A stretch of DNA of 64,000 nt from Gammaproteobacteria bacterium (GTDB lineage: Bacteria > Pseudomonadota > Gammaproteobacteria > Steroidobacterales > Steroidobacteraceae). Location of the stretch: the NCBI GenBank assembly GCA_005878835.1, contig VBMV01000050.1, forward strand, positions 28,171-92,170, read 5' to 3'. The translations under genes and the position numbers were made by a program. The number at the start of each line of letters is the position of its first letter. The first letter of the stretch is position 1. The notes beneath the pieces were generated by a model. It was not told the DNA's origin. It was given only the letters and a program-made list of their open reading frames with translations, and did no database searches. Shown in pieces: positions 36,025 to 47,175 of the stretch.

Positions 36025-37407
36025 TCAGGCGCCGACCGCGACGGCGGGCGCGGCGACGGTGAGCGCATGCGCATTGCCGGGCGCGTCCGCCAGGCGCCCG
36101 CGCAGGCTATGCGGGTGCGCCTCGGTGACGATCACGTCGACGAAGCGGCCGATGAGGGTGGCGGGTCCGGCAAGGTTCACCCAGCGGTTGTTGGCGGTGC
36201 GGCCGGCCAGCTCGCGCGCGTTCTTCTTCGCCGGCCGCTCGATCAGCACGCGTTGGCGCGTGCCGACCATCGATTCGCTGATGGCGCGCGCCTGGGACTC
36301 GAGCTGCGCCTGCAGGCGCGCCAGGCGCTGCTGCTTGACGGCCGGCTCGGTCTCGTCCGGGAGCGCAGCCGCCGGCGTGCCCGGCCGGCGGCTATAGAGG
36401 AAGCTGAAGGACTGGTCGAAGCCCACCTCGCGCGCCAGCGCCAGTGTCGCCGCGAAATCGCGCTCGCTCTCGCCGGGGAAGCCGACGATGAAGTCCGAGG
36501 AAATCGCGATGGCGGGCCGCACCGCGCGCAGCTTGCGCACCTTTTCCTTGAATTCGAGCGCGGTGTAGCCGCGCTTCATGAGCGAGAGCACCCGGTCCGA
36601 GCCGCTCTGCACCGGCAGGTGCAGGTGGTCGGCGAGCTTGCCGACACTGGCGAACGCCTCGATCAGGCTGTCGTTGAACTCGAGCGGGTGGGAGGTGGTG
36701 AAGCGGATGCGTTCGATGCCCGGCACGCCCGCGACATGGTGGATGAGCGTGGCGAGATCCACCCGCGCGCCGTCGGCCATCGCTCCGCAGTAGGCATTGA
36801 CGTTCTGACCGAGCAGTGTGACCTCGGCGACGCCCTGGGCCGCGAGTTGCCCCACCTCCTCGAGCACCGAATCGAAGCAGCGGCTCACTTCCTCGCCGCG
36901 CGTGTACGGCACGATGCAGAAACTGCAGTACTTGCTGCAGCCCTCCATGATGGACACGAAGGCCCGCGCGCCTTCGGCCCGCGGCGCCGGCAGGCGATCG
37001 AATTTTTCGATCTCCGGGAAGCTCACATCCACGACCGGCTTACCCGTGCGGCGCAGCTCATCGAGCATCTGCGGCAGGCGGTGCAGGGTCTGCGGACCGA
37101 ACACCAGGTCCACGAACGGCGCGCGCTCGGTGATGCCGGCGCCTTCCTGGCTCGCCACGCAGCCGCCGACACCGATGATCACCTGCGGCCGGCGCGCCTT
37201 CAGAAGCCGCCACTCCCCGAGCAGCGAGAACACCTTCTCCTGCGCCTTCTCGCGCACCGAGCAGGTATTCATGAGCAGCAGGTCCGCCTCGAGCGGGTCG
37301 TCGGTGGCCACCAGATCCGCGCCGGCGCGCAGCACGTCCGCCATCCGGGCGGAGTCGTACTCGTTCATCTGGCAGCCGAAGGTCTTGATGAAGTAGCGGC
37401 GGGGCAT
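36025..37407 (-). CDS. miaB: tRNA-2-methylthio-N6-dimethylallyladenosine synthase
   Basis: A 460-residue radical SAM methylthiotransferase acting on A37 of tRNAs. N-terminal cluster ligands in [12 protein letters not shown] with later Cys; radical SAM CxxxCxxC in [20 protein letters not shown] domain at the C-terminus ([25 protein letters not shown]). First gene of miaB-ybeZ-ybeY-corC-lnt. A TAGAAT box lies 14 bases before the ATG on the minus strand, with no clear ribosome site. Confidence 0.96.
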   Translation of the reverse strand: MPRRYFIKTFGCQMNEYDSARMADVLRAGADLVATDDPLEADLLLMNTCSVREKAQEKVFSLLGEWRLLKARRPQVIIGVGGCVASQEGAGITERAPFVDLVFGPQTLHRLPQMLDELRRTGKPVVDVSFPEIEKFDRLPAPRAEGARAFVSIMEGCSKYCSFCIVPYTRGEEVSRCFDSVLEEVGQLAAQGVAEVTLLGQNVNAYCGAMADGARVDLATLIHHVAGVPGIERIRFTTSHPLEFNDSLIEAFASVGKLADHLHLPVQSGSDRVLSLMKRGYTALEFKEKVRKLRAVRPAIAISSDFIVGFPGESERDFAATLALAREVGFDQSFSFLYSRRPGTPAAALPDETEPAVKQQRLARLQAQLESQARAISESMVGTRQRVLIERPAKKNARELAGRTANNRWVNLAGPATLIGRFVDVIVTEAHPHSLRGRLADAPGNAHALTVAAPAVAVGA

Positions 37408-37544
37408 GGGCGTGCAGAGGAAATTCTACCCTACGGGGACCTTCGCAAGGGCTCCGCCGGCGCGCGCCCGTGCACGGCCGCAGGCCGCGCCCGATGCAGA
37501 AAACTCGAGTATGCCCAGAGACTTACGCGTACCAGACGGGCGCG

Positions 37545-38045
37545 CTAGAACGGAATATCGTCGTCGAAATCCTCCCCGCGACCGGCACCGCCCCCGGACT
37601 CCTCGGAGTCGGGCGAGGCGCCAGCGCCCGCGCCCCCACCCGCGCTCGCGCCCGCACCCCCGCTCGCCGCCGCGCCGGCGCCCGGCGCGCTCACGGCCCC
37701 GCCGCCGCCCCGGCTCCCGAGCATCTGCAGGTCGCTACCGATGATCTCGGTCGAGTAGCGCTCGTTCCCCTGCTTGTCCTGCCACTTGCGTGTGCGCAGG
37801 CTGCCCTCGATGTAGACCTGCGAGCCCTTGCGCAGGTACTCGCCGGCGACTTCCGCCAGGCGCCCGAAGAAGGCCACGCGGTGCCATTCGGTGCGCTCCT
37901 GCTGCTCACCGGTCTGCTTGTCGCGCCAGCTCTCGCTGGTCGCGATGCGCAGGTTCGCCACGGTCGTGCCCGAGGGCACGGCGCGGGTCTCGGGGTCGGC
38001 GCCCAGGTTGCCGATGAGAATGACTTTATTGATGCCACGCGCCAT
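37545..38045 (-). CDS. ssb: Single-stranded DNA-binding protein
   Basis: A 166-residue SSB. OB-fold at 1-110 ([47 protein letters not shown]), a Gly/Ala-rich linker, and the acidic tip DFDDDIPF that recruits repair and replication partners. Located near uvrA, a frequent arrangement, but an unrelated gene lies between and divergent. Confidence 0.96.
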   Translation of the reverse strand: MARGINKVILIGNLGADPETRAVPSGTTVANLRIATSESWRDKQTGEQQERTEWHRVAFFGRLAEVAGEYLRKGSQVYIEGSLRTRKWQDKQGNERYSTEIIGSDLQMLGSRGGGGAVSAPGAGAAASGGAGASAGGGAGAGASPDSEESGGGAGRGEDFDDDIPF

Positions 38046-38177
38046 GGTGAGTTCCTTGGAATTGAGCTGATGGATGGCGCGGGTCGCAGCCAGCGCCCGC
38101 GGGTGTCTTTGCGACCGCTATTCTAGAGGAGCCGCGCGGGGCCTGGTGAACCGCATTTGGTGGCAAACCGATAGAGT

Positions 38178-39095
38178 ATGAGCGTGACCCGAAGTTTCTC
38201 CGAGGCGGACATCGCCCGCGTGCTCACCTTCGAGGAGCTCATCCCGGCGATGGAGCGGGCGCTCGCGGCCTTCTCGGCCGGCGAGGTGATCCAGCCCGTG
38301 CGCAGCGTACTCACGCTCGAGCCGGGGCAGCGCTACCTCGGCGTGATGCCCGCGGCGACGCAGGAGGCCATGGGCGCGAAGCTGGTCTCCTTTTACCCGA
38401 AGAACGCGGGCACGGAAGTGCCAACGCACATGGCGAGCATTGCGCTCTTCGAATCCGCCACCGGCCGTCCGCTCGCCTTCCTCGACGGCCGTCTCATCAC
38501 CGAGATGCGCACCGCCGCCGTGTCGGCCGCGGTCACGCGCCATCTCGCCCCCGGGGAGGCGAGGGTGCTTGCGCTCATCGGCAGCGGCGTACAGGCACGC
38601 GCTCACCTCGAAGCCCTGCGGCACGTGCGCCGCTTCGAGGAGGTGCGGGTCTGGAGCCCGACGCCGGCGCACGCGCAGCGCTTCGCCGCCGACACCGGCG
38701 CCCGAGCGCTGGATGCCGAAGCCGCCGTGCGCGGGGCGGACGTCATCGTGGTCGCGACCAGCGCCCGCGAGCCGGTTCTCAAGGGCGCGTGGCTCAAGCC
38801 TGGCGCGCACGTCAATGCCGTCGGTGCGCCTCGCCCCGACTGGCGTGAGCTCGACGACGACGTCATGCTCGGGAGCACGTTGATCGTCGACTCGCGCGAG
38901 GGGGCGCTGAGGGAATCCGGTGATGTGATCCTCTCCGGCGCGCCGATCTTTGCCGAAGCCGGCGAGGTGTTCGCGAACCTGCGACGCCCGGCGCAGGGCG
39001 CGACCACCGTCTTCAAGTCGTTGGGGCTTGCCGTGGAGGACATCGTCACGGCGCAGCTGGTCTACCACGCCCTGGGGGGCTCCCGCCCCGGCTGA
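38178..39095 (+). CDS. Ornithine cyclodeaminase/mu-crystallin family protein
   Basis: A 305-residue OCD-fold oxidoreductase. Substrate-side N-terminal part ([41 protein letters not shown]) and a Rossmann part with [15 protein letters not shown] and [13 protein letters not shown]. Members include ornithine cyclodeaminase, ketimine reductases and alanine dehydrogenases; motif-level reading cannot choose among them. Divergent from ssb; no pathway genes nearby. Confidence 0.88.
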   Translation: MSVTRSFSEADIARVLTFEELIPAMERALAAFSAGEVIQPVRSVLTLEPGQRYLGVMPAATQEAMGAKLVSFYPKNAGTEVPTHMASIALFESATGRPLAFLDGRLITEMRTAAVSAAVTRHLAPGEARVLALIGSGVQARAHLEALRHVRRFEEVRVWSPTPAHAQRFAADTGARALDAEAAVRGADVIVVATSAREPVLKGAWLKPGAHVNAVGAPRPDWRELDDDVMLGSTLIVDSREGALRESGDVILSGAPIFAEAGEVFANLRRPAQGATTVFKSLGLAVEDIVTAQLVYHALGGSRPG

Positions 39096-39105
39096 GCCGC
39101 CAGAG

Positions 39106-39159
39106 GCCTCGAGCCTGCTCGCCGCCTCGAGCCTGACTGCCGCCTTGAGCCCGCCGGCC
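39106..39159 (+). repeat. Three imperfect 18-bp tandem repeats upstream of uvrA
   Basis: GCCTCGAGCCTGCTCGCC (39106), GCCTCGAGCCTGACTGCC (39124) and GCCTTGAGCCCGCCGGCC (39142), each exactly 18 bases. They lie in the ocd-uvrA gap. The uvrA frame is open through them, but no start codon there is supported. Confidence 0.7.
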
Positions 39160-39228
39160 CCGGCCCCAACTCTCGTCCTGCCCTGCTTTGGGTCTCAAGT
39201 CGCGCCAGCGCGTAGGATAGAGGGTTCA

Positions 39229-42090
<2,862 letters not shown>

Positions 42091-42115
42091 TTATATTGCG
42101 TCTGACATCCCAGAT

Positions 42116-42146
42116 GCTAATGCGATTGCAAATGCGAACCGTTCTC
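42116..42146 (+). promoter_or_regulatory. Fur-type hexamer array at the feoA promoter
   Basis: Four head-to-tail hexamers GCTAAT, GCGATT, GCAAAT, GCGAAC (42116-42139) then C and an inverted GTTCTC. The 19-base window GCAAATGCGAACCGTTCTC matches 12 of 19 Fur-box consensus positions. It overlaps the -35 box and spacer of the feoA promoter, so iron-dependent repression is expected. Confidence 0.65.
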
Positions 42147-42155
42147 ATCCATAAT
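42126..42155 (+). promoter_or_regulatory. Promoter of feoAB
   Basis: TTGCAA (42126-42131), an 18-base spacer, CATAAT (42150-42155). The feoA ATG at 42163 is seven bases after the -10 box, so the transcript should start at the A of the ATG or a base or two before it. No ribosome site is present. Confidence 0.55.
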
Positions 42156-42162
42156 CACTTGC

Positions 42163-42585
42163 ATGGACGCCGTCGTCGCACCCGAGGGCTTCGCTCTCGA
42201 GCCGGGCTTCGTGAGCCTCGCCGCCCTGCCTCCCGGCACCACCGCCCGGGTGGTGGGCGTCGGCTCGATCGCGTCGCCCCTGTCGGCACTGGAGCGCCGG
42301 CTGCTCGAGTTCGGCTTCGTGAACGGCGAGCAGGTCGAAATCCTCGCCGAGGCGCGCCCCGGGCGTGATCCGTTCGTGGTGCGCGTCGGTAACACGACGC
42401 TGGCGCTGCGCCGGCGCGAGGCGCAGAGCGTGTGGGTCGAGCTGCAGCACTCCGGAACCAACGCACCACCCCATGAGACCCTTGGCGGCTCCAGCGAGAG
42501 GGTCGAGTTGCACCACTCCGAATCCGGCGCCCCACCCCAAGCGCAAGTAGCCGGCGCAGCAAATGGGGTCGAGCTGCAGCGATGA
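42163..42585 (+). CDS. feoA: FeoA with a repetitive C-terminal extension
   Basis: A 140-residue protein; ordinary FeoA is about 75-85. The SH3-like FeoA domain is at about 17-93 (VSLAALPPGTTARVVGV, ALERRLLEFGFVNGEQVEIL, VRVGNTTLALRRREA). It regulates the FeoB ferrous-iron transporter. The last 50 residues are a 22-residue repeat (VELQHS...APP, VELHHS...APP, VELQ) encoded by 66-bp DNA repeats. GTG 42211 is an alternative start at the domain edge. ATGA overlap with feoB. Confidence 0.85.
   Translation: MDAVVAPEGFALEPGFVSLAALPPGTTARVVGVGSIASPLSALERRLLEFGFVNGEQVEILAEARPGRDPFVVRVGNTTLALRRREAQSVWVELQHSGTNAPPHETLGGSSERVELHHSESGAPPQAQVAGAANGVELQR
42436..42585 (+). repeat. 66-bp tandem repeat (2.3 copies) in the 3' end of feoA
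   Basis: GTCGAGCTGCAGCACTCCG starts at 42436, GTCGAGTTGCACCACTCCG at 42502 and GTCGAGCTGCAGCGATGA at 42568, exactly 66 bases apart. The third copy supplies the feoA stop and the feoB start. The first half of each unit is well conserved, while the second half (before the next GTCGAG) has diverged. Confidence 0.85.
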
Positions 42586-44507
42586 ACGCCCCCGCGGCCG
42601 CGGCGTTGGCCGCGCCGCAACTCACCCTCTCGCTCATCGGCGTCCCCAACTGCGGCAAGACTGCGCTCTTCAACCGTCTGACGGGCAGCCGCCAGAAGGT
42701 GGCCAATTACCCGGGCGTCACGGTCGAACGCAAGGAAGGCCGACTGATCGGTCCGCGCAGCGGCCGTATCTTCCGCGTCATCGACCTGCCCGGCGCCTAC
42801 AGCCTCGAGCCGACGACACTCGATGAGGCCATCGCCCGCGACGTCGTGCTCGGCCGGCACGCGACCGAGCCCGCGCCCGACCTGCTGGTGTGCGTGGTCG
42901 ACGCGACCAACCTGCGCCTCAACCTGCGCCTGGTCCTGGAGCTGAAGCGCTTGGGCAGGCCCATGATCGTCGCCCTCAACATGAGCGACCTCGCCACGCA
43001 GCGCGGCTATACGCTCGACCGCGCGGCGCTCGAGCGTGCGCTCGGTGTGCCGGTGGTGCCGACCGTCGCGGTGCGCTCCGGCGGCGAGCGCGCGCTGGCG
43101 GAGGTCATCGACGCGTACGGTTGCGCTGCTGAAACGGCGGCGCGCGCCCAGGAGCGCATCGCGCCGCTGCCGCTGGCGAGCGCCGCCGAGATCGAAGCCA
43201 CCCAGCGCGAAGTGCGCCGCGTGTTGCACGAGGCCGGCTATCGCGTTCCCGCGCGCCTCGCGGTGCTCTCGCGGCTCGATGCGGTGGTGCTCAATCCCAT
43301 CGCGGGACCGGGGCTGCTCGGGATCGTGCTGTTCCTCATGTTCCAGGCGGTGTTCAGCTGGGCCAAGGCACCGCAGAACATCATCAACACCGGCGTCCAG
43401 GGGATGAACGCCTGGCTGAGCGACGTGCTGCCGCCGGGACCGCTGCGCGGCCTGTTGCTCGATGGCGTGGTCGCCGGCACCGGCAGTGTGCTGGTGTTCC
43501 TGCCGCAGATTCTCATCCTGTTCCTGTTCATCCTCGCCCTGGAGGATTCCGGCTATCTGCCGCGTGCTGCGTTCATGCTGGATCGGCTGATGGGACGGGT
43601 GGGGCTCTCGGGCCGCGCCTTCATTCCGCTGCTGTCGAGCTTTGCGTGCGCCATTCCCGGCATCATGGCCGCGCGCACCATCCCCTCCTCGCGCGACCGC
43701 CTCGCGACCATCATGATCGCGCCCCTCATGACCTGCTCGGCGCGCCTGCCGGTGTACGCACTGCTCATCGGCGCGTTCATTCCGCAGCGCACCATCGGCA
43801 TTTTCAACCTGCGCGGGCTGGTGCTGTTTGCCCTGTACCTGGCCGGCGTCACGAGCGCTCTGGCGGTGGCCTTCGTGCTGAAGCGCACCATGATGCGCGG
43901 CGAGTACCGGCCACTGCTGCTGGAGCTGCCCGAGTACCGCTGGCCGCACCTGCAGAACCTGGCACTCGGCCTGTGGGAGCGCACACGCATTTTCCTGACG
44001 CGCGTCGGCACCATCATCCTCACGCTGATGGTGGTGCTGTGGTTCCTGGCGAGCTTCCCTGCGCCGCCCGCGGGCGCGCCCGGCCCTGCCATCCAGTACA
44101 GCGTCGCGGGGCTCCTCGGCCGCGGGCTCGAGTGGCTGTTCGCGCCCATCGGCTTCAACTGGCAAATCTCGATCGCGCTGGTGCCGGGGCTGGCGGCGCG
44201 CGAGGTGGCCGTGAGCGCACTCGGCACCGTGTATGCCATGTCCGGGGCGAGCGACGTCGCCGGGGCGCTGAGTCCGCTGATCGCGCACGGCTGGAGCATG
44301 GCCACCGGACTGTCGCTGCTCGCCTGGTACGTGTTCGCGCCGCAATGCCTGTCGACGCTCGCGGTCGTGAAGCGCGAAACCAACTCCTGGCGCTATCCGC
44401 TGTACATGGCGCTGTATCTGTTCGCGCTCGCGTATGCGGGCGCGTTCCTCACCTACCGCGCGGCGCTGATGCTCGGAGGCGGCGCGGTCCTGGGCACCCC
44501 GGCATGA
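42582..44507 (+). CDS. feoB: Ferrous iron transporter FeoB
   Basis: A 641-residue inner-membrane Fe(II) transporter. The N-terminal GTPase has G1 GVPNCGKT (about 20-27), DLPGAYSL (G3) and NMSD (G4), then a GDI-like helical region, then two membrane Gate/core halves with FIPLLSSFACAIPGIMAART and LVPGLAAREVAVSALGTVY. Shorter than E. coli FeoB (773), lacking a FeoC partner of the usual type. Overlaps feoA and the next small gene by four bases each. Confidence 0.96.
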   Translation: MNAPAAAALAAPQLTLSLIGVPNCGKTALFNRLTGSRQKVANYPGVTVERKEGRLIGPRSGRIFRVIDLPGAYSLEPTTLDEAIARDVVLGRHATEPAPDLLVCVVDATNLRLNLRLVLELKRLGRPMIVALNMSDLATQRGYTLDRAALERALGVPVVPTVAVRSGGERALAEVIDAYGCAAETAARAQERIAPLPLASAAEIEATQREVRRVLHEAGYRVPARLAVLSRLDAVVLNPIAGPGLLGIVLFLMFQAVFSWAKAPQNIINTGVQGMNAWLSDVLPPGPLRGLLLDGVVAGTGSVLVFLPQILILFLFILALEDSGYLPRAAFMLDRLMGRVGLSGRAFIPLLSSFACAIPGIMAARTIPSSRDRLATIMIAPLMTCSARLPVYALLIGAFIPQRTIGIFNLRGLVLFALYLAGVTSALAVAFVLKRTMMRGEYRPLLLELPEYRWPHLQNLALGLWERTRIFLTRVGTIILTLMVVLWFLASFPAPPAGAPGPAIQYSVAGLLGRGLEWLFAPIGFNWQISIALVPGLAAREVAVSALGTVYAMSGASDVAGALSPLIAHGWSMATGLSLLAWYVFAPQCLSTLAVVKRETNSWRYPLYMALYLFALAYAGAFLTYRAALMLGGGAVLGTPA

Positions 44508-44770
44508 ACGCCGTGCTGCAGGAAGTGTTGGTGGCGGTGCTGGTCACGGCCTGCGCACTGTTCAGCGCCTGGCGGCTGCTGTCGGCGCGCCTGCGCCTGC
44601 GTTGCCTCGATGCGCTGGCCGCCATGCCCGGTGCGCGCACGGTGCGCTGGCTGACGGCGGCGCGGCAGCGCGTGCTGTCGGGGCTCGGCGCCGGCTGCGG
44701 TGCCTGCGCGCAGCACCCTACGCCGGGCGCGCGCTCCCGGAATCAAACACCTGGTGCACCTCGTCGTTGA
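44504..44770 (+). CDS. FeoB-linked small membrane protein with GCGAC motif (DUF6587-like)
   Basis: An 88-residue protein starting MNAVLQEVLVAVLVTACALFSAWRLLSARLR, one membrane helix, then an Arg-rich stretch and LGAGCGACA, a CxxC pair. Small proteins of this layout follow feoB in xanthomonads and relatives and may replace FeoC; I recall the name DUF6587 but cannot check it. ATGA overlap with feoB. The last 53 bases lie over the end of the convergent GNAT gene, so the residues after GCGAC may not be conserved. Confidence 0.6.
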   Translation: MNAVLQEVLVAVLVTACALFSAWRLLSARLRLRCLDALAAMPGARTVRWLTAARQRVLSGLGAGCGACAQHPTPGARSRNQTPGAPRR

Positions 44771-45239
44771 CGATGCGCTCCTGGTAGCTGCCGCGGGTGT
44801 AGCGCGAGACCACGCGGCGCCAGAAGCTCACGGCGTCGGCATTGCGCAGGTACTCGGTGATCTCCCAGCGCCCCGCGAAGCGACTCAGGATCAGTTGCAC
44901 GGCGGTCTGGCCGATACCCAGCCGGCGCCGTGCGCGCGCCACGAAAAACTCCGCCATGCGGTACTCGATGCGCGCTGGCGCGGCCGTGGCTGCGATGCGC
45001 ACCACGCGCGCAAAACCCACCGGCTCGCTGTCCTTCACGATCACCAGCGGAAAGGTGTTCGGATCGCCGAACCAGTGTGCGATCAGGTCCGGCTCGCGGT
45101 GTCCCACCTCACCGAGTTTGGGGAACAGCCCGGTGCCGCGATTGAGGTCATCCAGGTAATCACGGTAGACGCTCTGGATCCACAGCCGGTCGGCGGGTGC
45201 CGCCCGGGCATCGCGCACGCTGACAGTCGCCGGAGTCAT
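44718..45239 (-). CDS. GNAT-family N-acetyltransferase
   Basis: A 173-residue protein with the GNAT core: LVIVKDSEPVGFARVV (beta4), YRMAEFFVARARRRLGIGQTAVQLILSRF (the acetyl-CoA loop RRLGIG matches the Q/RxxGxG/A motif) and FWRRVVSRYTRGSYQE. The substrate cannot be told. Convergent with the feo operon (53-base overlap), and preceded by a terminator-like hairpin. Confidence 0.85.
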   Translation of the reverse strand: MTPATVSVRDARAAPADRLWIQSVYRDYLDDLNRGTGLFPKLGEVGHREPDLIAHWFGDPNTFPLVIVKDSEPVGFARVVRIAATAAPARIEYRMAEFFVARARRRLGIGQTAVQLILSRFAGRWEITEYLRNADAVSFWRRVVSRYTRGSYQERIVNDEVHQVFDSGSARPA

Positions 45240-45245
45240 AAAGCG

Positions 45246-45286
45246 AAACGGCCCGGACAGCTCGCGCGTGCGAACCGTCCGAGCCG
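45246..45286 (-). terminator. Terminator of the small lipoprotein gene
   Basis: On the minus strand CGGCTCGGAC (45286-45277) pairs with GTCCGGGCCG (45258-45249), ten pairs with one G-U, around an 18-base loop, then TTTCGCTTT. It lies between the lipoprotein and GNAT genes and would separate their transcripts. Confidence 0.55.
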
Positions 45287-45311
45287 TGGCTTGAGGCCGT
45301 AAGCGCGAGAC

Positions 45312-45590
45312 TTACTGCTTCGGCGGCGCCGTCGTGTCAGCCGGCGGCGTGGCCGGAGCGGCAGCGCCTTCAGCCGGCTTGGAGCCTTCCGCAGCCGGCG
45401 CAGCCGAGCCGGCGGCACCGGGAGCAGCAGCCTGTCCGGCAGCCCCCGGTGTGGACGTGTCGGAGGAGGCGGCCGGAGCTGCCGGAGCAGGAGGATTTGC
45501 CGCCTGGTCTGTGCCTGCGGATTCCTGCTTCGCGCAGGCCGTCAGCATCAGCGCCGCAACGATTGCGCTAAGAGCAAGTTTGGTTTTCAT
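45312..45590 (-). CDS. Small Ala/Pro-rich lipoprotein
   Basis: A 92-residue predicted lipoprotein: MKTKLALSAIVAALMLTAC has a lipobox LTAC with Cys19. The mature part is low-complexity Ala/Pro/Gly/Ser with no fold evident (for example SDTSTPGAAGQAAAPG). It is probably an envelope spacer. Upstream lies a promoter and a terminator-like hairpin (45625-45651). Unknown function. Confidence 0.75.
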   Translation of the reverse strand: MKTKLALSAIVAALMLTACAKQESAGTDQAANPPAPAAPAASSDTSTPGAAGQAAAPGAAGSAAPAAEGSKPAEGAAAPATPPADTTAPPKQ

Positions 45591-45624
45591 CGATCGGTAC
45601 CCCGAGAGAAGCAAGAGTTGTGTT

Positions 45625-45651
45625 AAAAAGACCACGACCGCTCGCGGTCGT
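45625..45651 (-). terminator. Attenuator-like hairpin before the lipoprotein gene
   Basis: Minus strand: ACGACCG-CGAG-CGGTCGT (45651-45634), seven pairs with a four-base loop, then GGTCTTTTT (45633-45625). With the promoter at 45686-45713 it would end a transcript of only about 50 bases, 35 bases before the lipoprotein ATG. Confidence 0.5.
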
Positions 45652-45685
45652 TCCCGCGCCCGTTCCTGGGCCGCGGAGCGCAAAT

Positions 45686-45713
45686 TCTATAGAAGTCCCG
45701 GTACGATTGGAAA
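45686..45713 (-). promoter_or_regulatory. Candidate promoter with inverted-repeat operator
   Basis: Minus strand TTTCCA (45713-45708), a 16-base spacer, TATAGA (45691-45686). A perfect 8-bp inverted repeat GTCCCGGT (45695-45702)/ACCGGGAC (45713-45720) brackets the -35 box, suitable for a repressor or as a hairpin in a plus-strand leader. The core TTCTATAGAA is palindromic and could serve pepQ in the other direction. Confidence 0.45.
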
Positions 45714-45781
45714 CCGGGACGATGGCGTCACTGTCGGGGCCGGCAGACAGCTTGAATCACCCGGACGCGGGGGATGGAATG

Positions 45782-47155
45782 ATGTCCAGCGTTGAATCGA
45801 CGCCCGAGCGCGAAGCCACGCTCGAAGGCACGTTTGGCGCGCATCTGGAGGCGGTGTGTGAGCGTTCGGCCCGCGCGCTGACGGCCTCCGGCTACGCGGG
45901 CCTGCTGGTGCATTCCGGATCGCTCCTGGACGTCTTCGAAGACGACCGGACCTACCCGTTCGAGGCGAACGCCCCCTTCAAGGTGTGGGTCCCGCTGCAG
46001 GACGCCGCGGAGTGCTTCGTATGGTTCGAACCCGGAGCGGTGCCGCGTCTGATCATCCACCGGGCGCAGGACTACTGGCACAAGCCCGCGGACCTGCCGC
46101 GGGCCTACTGGACCCGTCACTTCCAGGTGCGCACCGCCATCGACCGCGCGGGCGCGCGGGCGCAGCTGCCTGCCGACCTCTCACGCGCGGCTTACATCGG
46201 GGATGCCCTTCCGGAGCTGACCAGCTGGGGTATCGGCGCCATCAACCCGCGGCAGCTGATGCGCCGACTGGACTACGCGCGTGCCGTCAAGACGCCCTAT
46301 GAGCTGGCGTGCCTGCGCGAGGCCAGCCGCCTCGGCGCCCGCGGGCACCGCGCCGCCGAGCGTGCCTTCAGAGCGGGTGCCTCCGAGCTCGAAATCGAGC
46401 TGGCCTTCCTCGCAGCCTGTGGGCAGCGCGAACAGGAGCTGCCCTACAACCCCATCATCGCGCTGAACGAGGGCGGCGCCGTGCTGCACTACCAGGTGCT
46501 GGAGAAGCACCCGCCGTGCGAGCGGCACTCGCTCCTCATCGACGCCGGTGCGGAGTTCGCCGGCTACGCGAGCGACATCACCCGCACTCACTCCTACGAG
46601 GACGCGGGTTTCGCGGCGCTCATCGACCGCCTGGAGCAGATGCAGCTGGCGCTGTGCGCCGGTGTGCGCGCCGGCGTCGACTGGCGCGACGTACACCTCG
46701 ACGCCCACCGGCTCACCGGGGAACTGCTGCGCGAGGCGGACATCACCCGCTGCAGCGCCGACGAGGCGGTGGCGAGGGCGGTCACGAGCGTGTTCCTGCC
46801 GCACGGCATCGGGCACCTGCTCGGGCTCGAGGTGCATGACGTCGGCGGGTTCATGCGCTCGCCCGAGAGCGGCGACATCCCGCGCCCCGACGGCCACCCT
46901 AACCTGCGGCTCACGCGCGTGCTCGAGGAGGGGTTCGTGGTGACCCTGGAGCCGGGGATCTATTTCATCGAGCAGCTGCTCGATGCCGCGCGCGCGGATG
47001 CTCGCGGCCGCTGCATCAACTGGCCGCGGGTCGAGGCGCTCTCGAAGTTCGGCGGGATCCGCATCGAGGATGACCTGGCCGTCACCCGCGAGGGCTGCGA
47101 GAACCTCACCCGGGAGGCGTTCCGCTCACTTCAGTCACAAGGAGGGTCAGATTGA
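45782..47155 (+). CDS. pepQ: Xaa-Pro dipeptidase (PepQ)
   Basis: A 457-residue M24B metallopeptidase that cleaves Xaa-Pro dipeptides. Start region LLVHSGSLLDVFEDDRTYPFEANAPFKVWVPL matches PepQ. Metal ligands are visible in HSLLIDAGAEFAGYASDITRTH (two Asp), HGIGHLLGLEVHDVGG (His), TLEPGIYF (Glu) and GGIRIEDD (Glu). ATG 45782 or the adjacent 45779; GGGGGA is upstream. An in-frame ATG at 45722 would add 20 residues. Confidence 0.93.
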   Translation: MSSVESTPEREATLEGTFGAHLEAVCERSARALTASGYAGLLVHSGSLLDVFEDDRTYPFEANAPFKVWVPLQDAAECFVWFEPGAVPRLIIHRAQDYWHKPADLPRAYWTRHFQVRTAIDRAGARAQLPADLSRAAYIGDALPELTSWGIGAINPRQLMRRLDYARAVKTPYELACLREASRLGARGHRAAERAFRAGASELEIELAFLAACGQREQELPYNPIIALNEGGAVLHYQVLEKHPPCERHSLLIDAGAEFAGYASDITRTHSYEDAGFAALIDRLEQMQLALCAGVRAGVDWRDVHLDAHRLTGELLREADITRCSADEAVARAVTSVFLPHGIGHLLGLEVHDVGGFMRSPESGDIPRPDGHPNLRLTRVLEEGFVVTLEPGIYFIEQLLDAARADARGRCINWPRVEALSKFGGIRIEDDLAVTREGCENLTREAFRSLQSQGGSD

Positions 47156-47175
47156 ATCTTGTGTGCAACATCCGT

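Noticed and set aside
39160..39228. LexA/SOS box upstream of uvrA
   Set aside because: No CTGT-N8-ACAG or close variant found by eye in the gap.
42117..44345. Long antisense open frame (742 codons) across feoB, rich in His/Gln/Arg
   Set aside because: Typical shadow of a GC-rich gene; no start signal, biased low-complexity composition, and the plus-strand FeoB is unmistakable.
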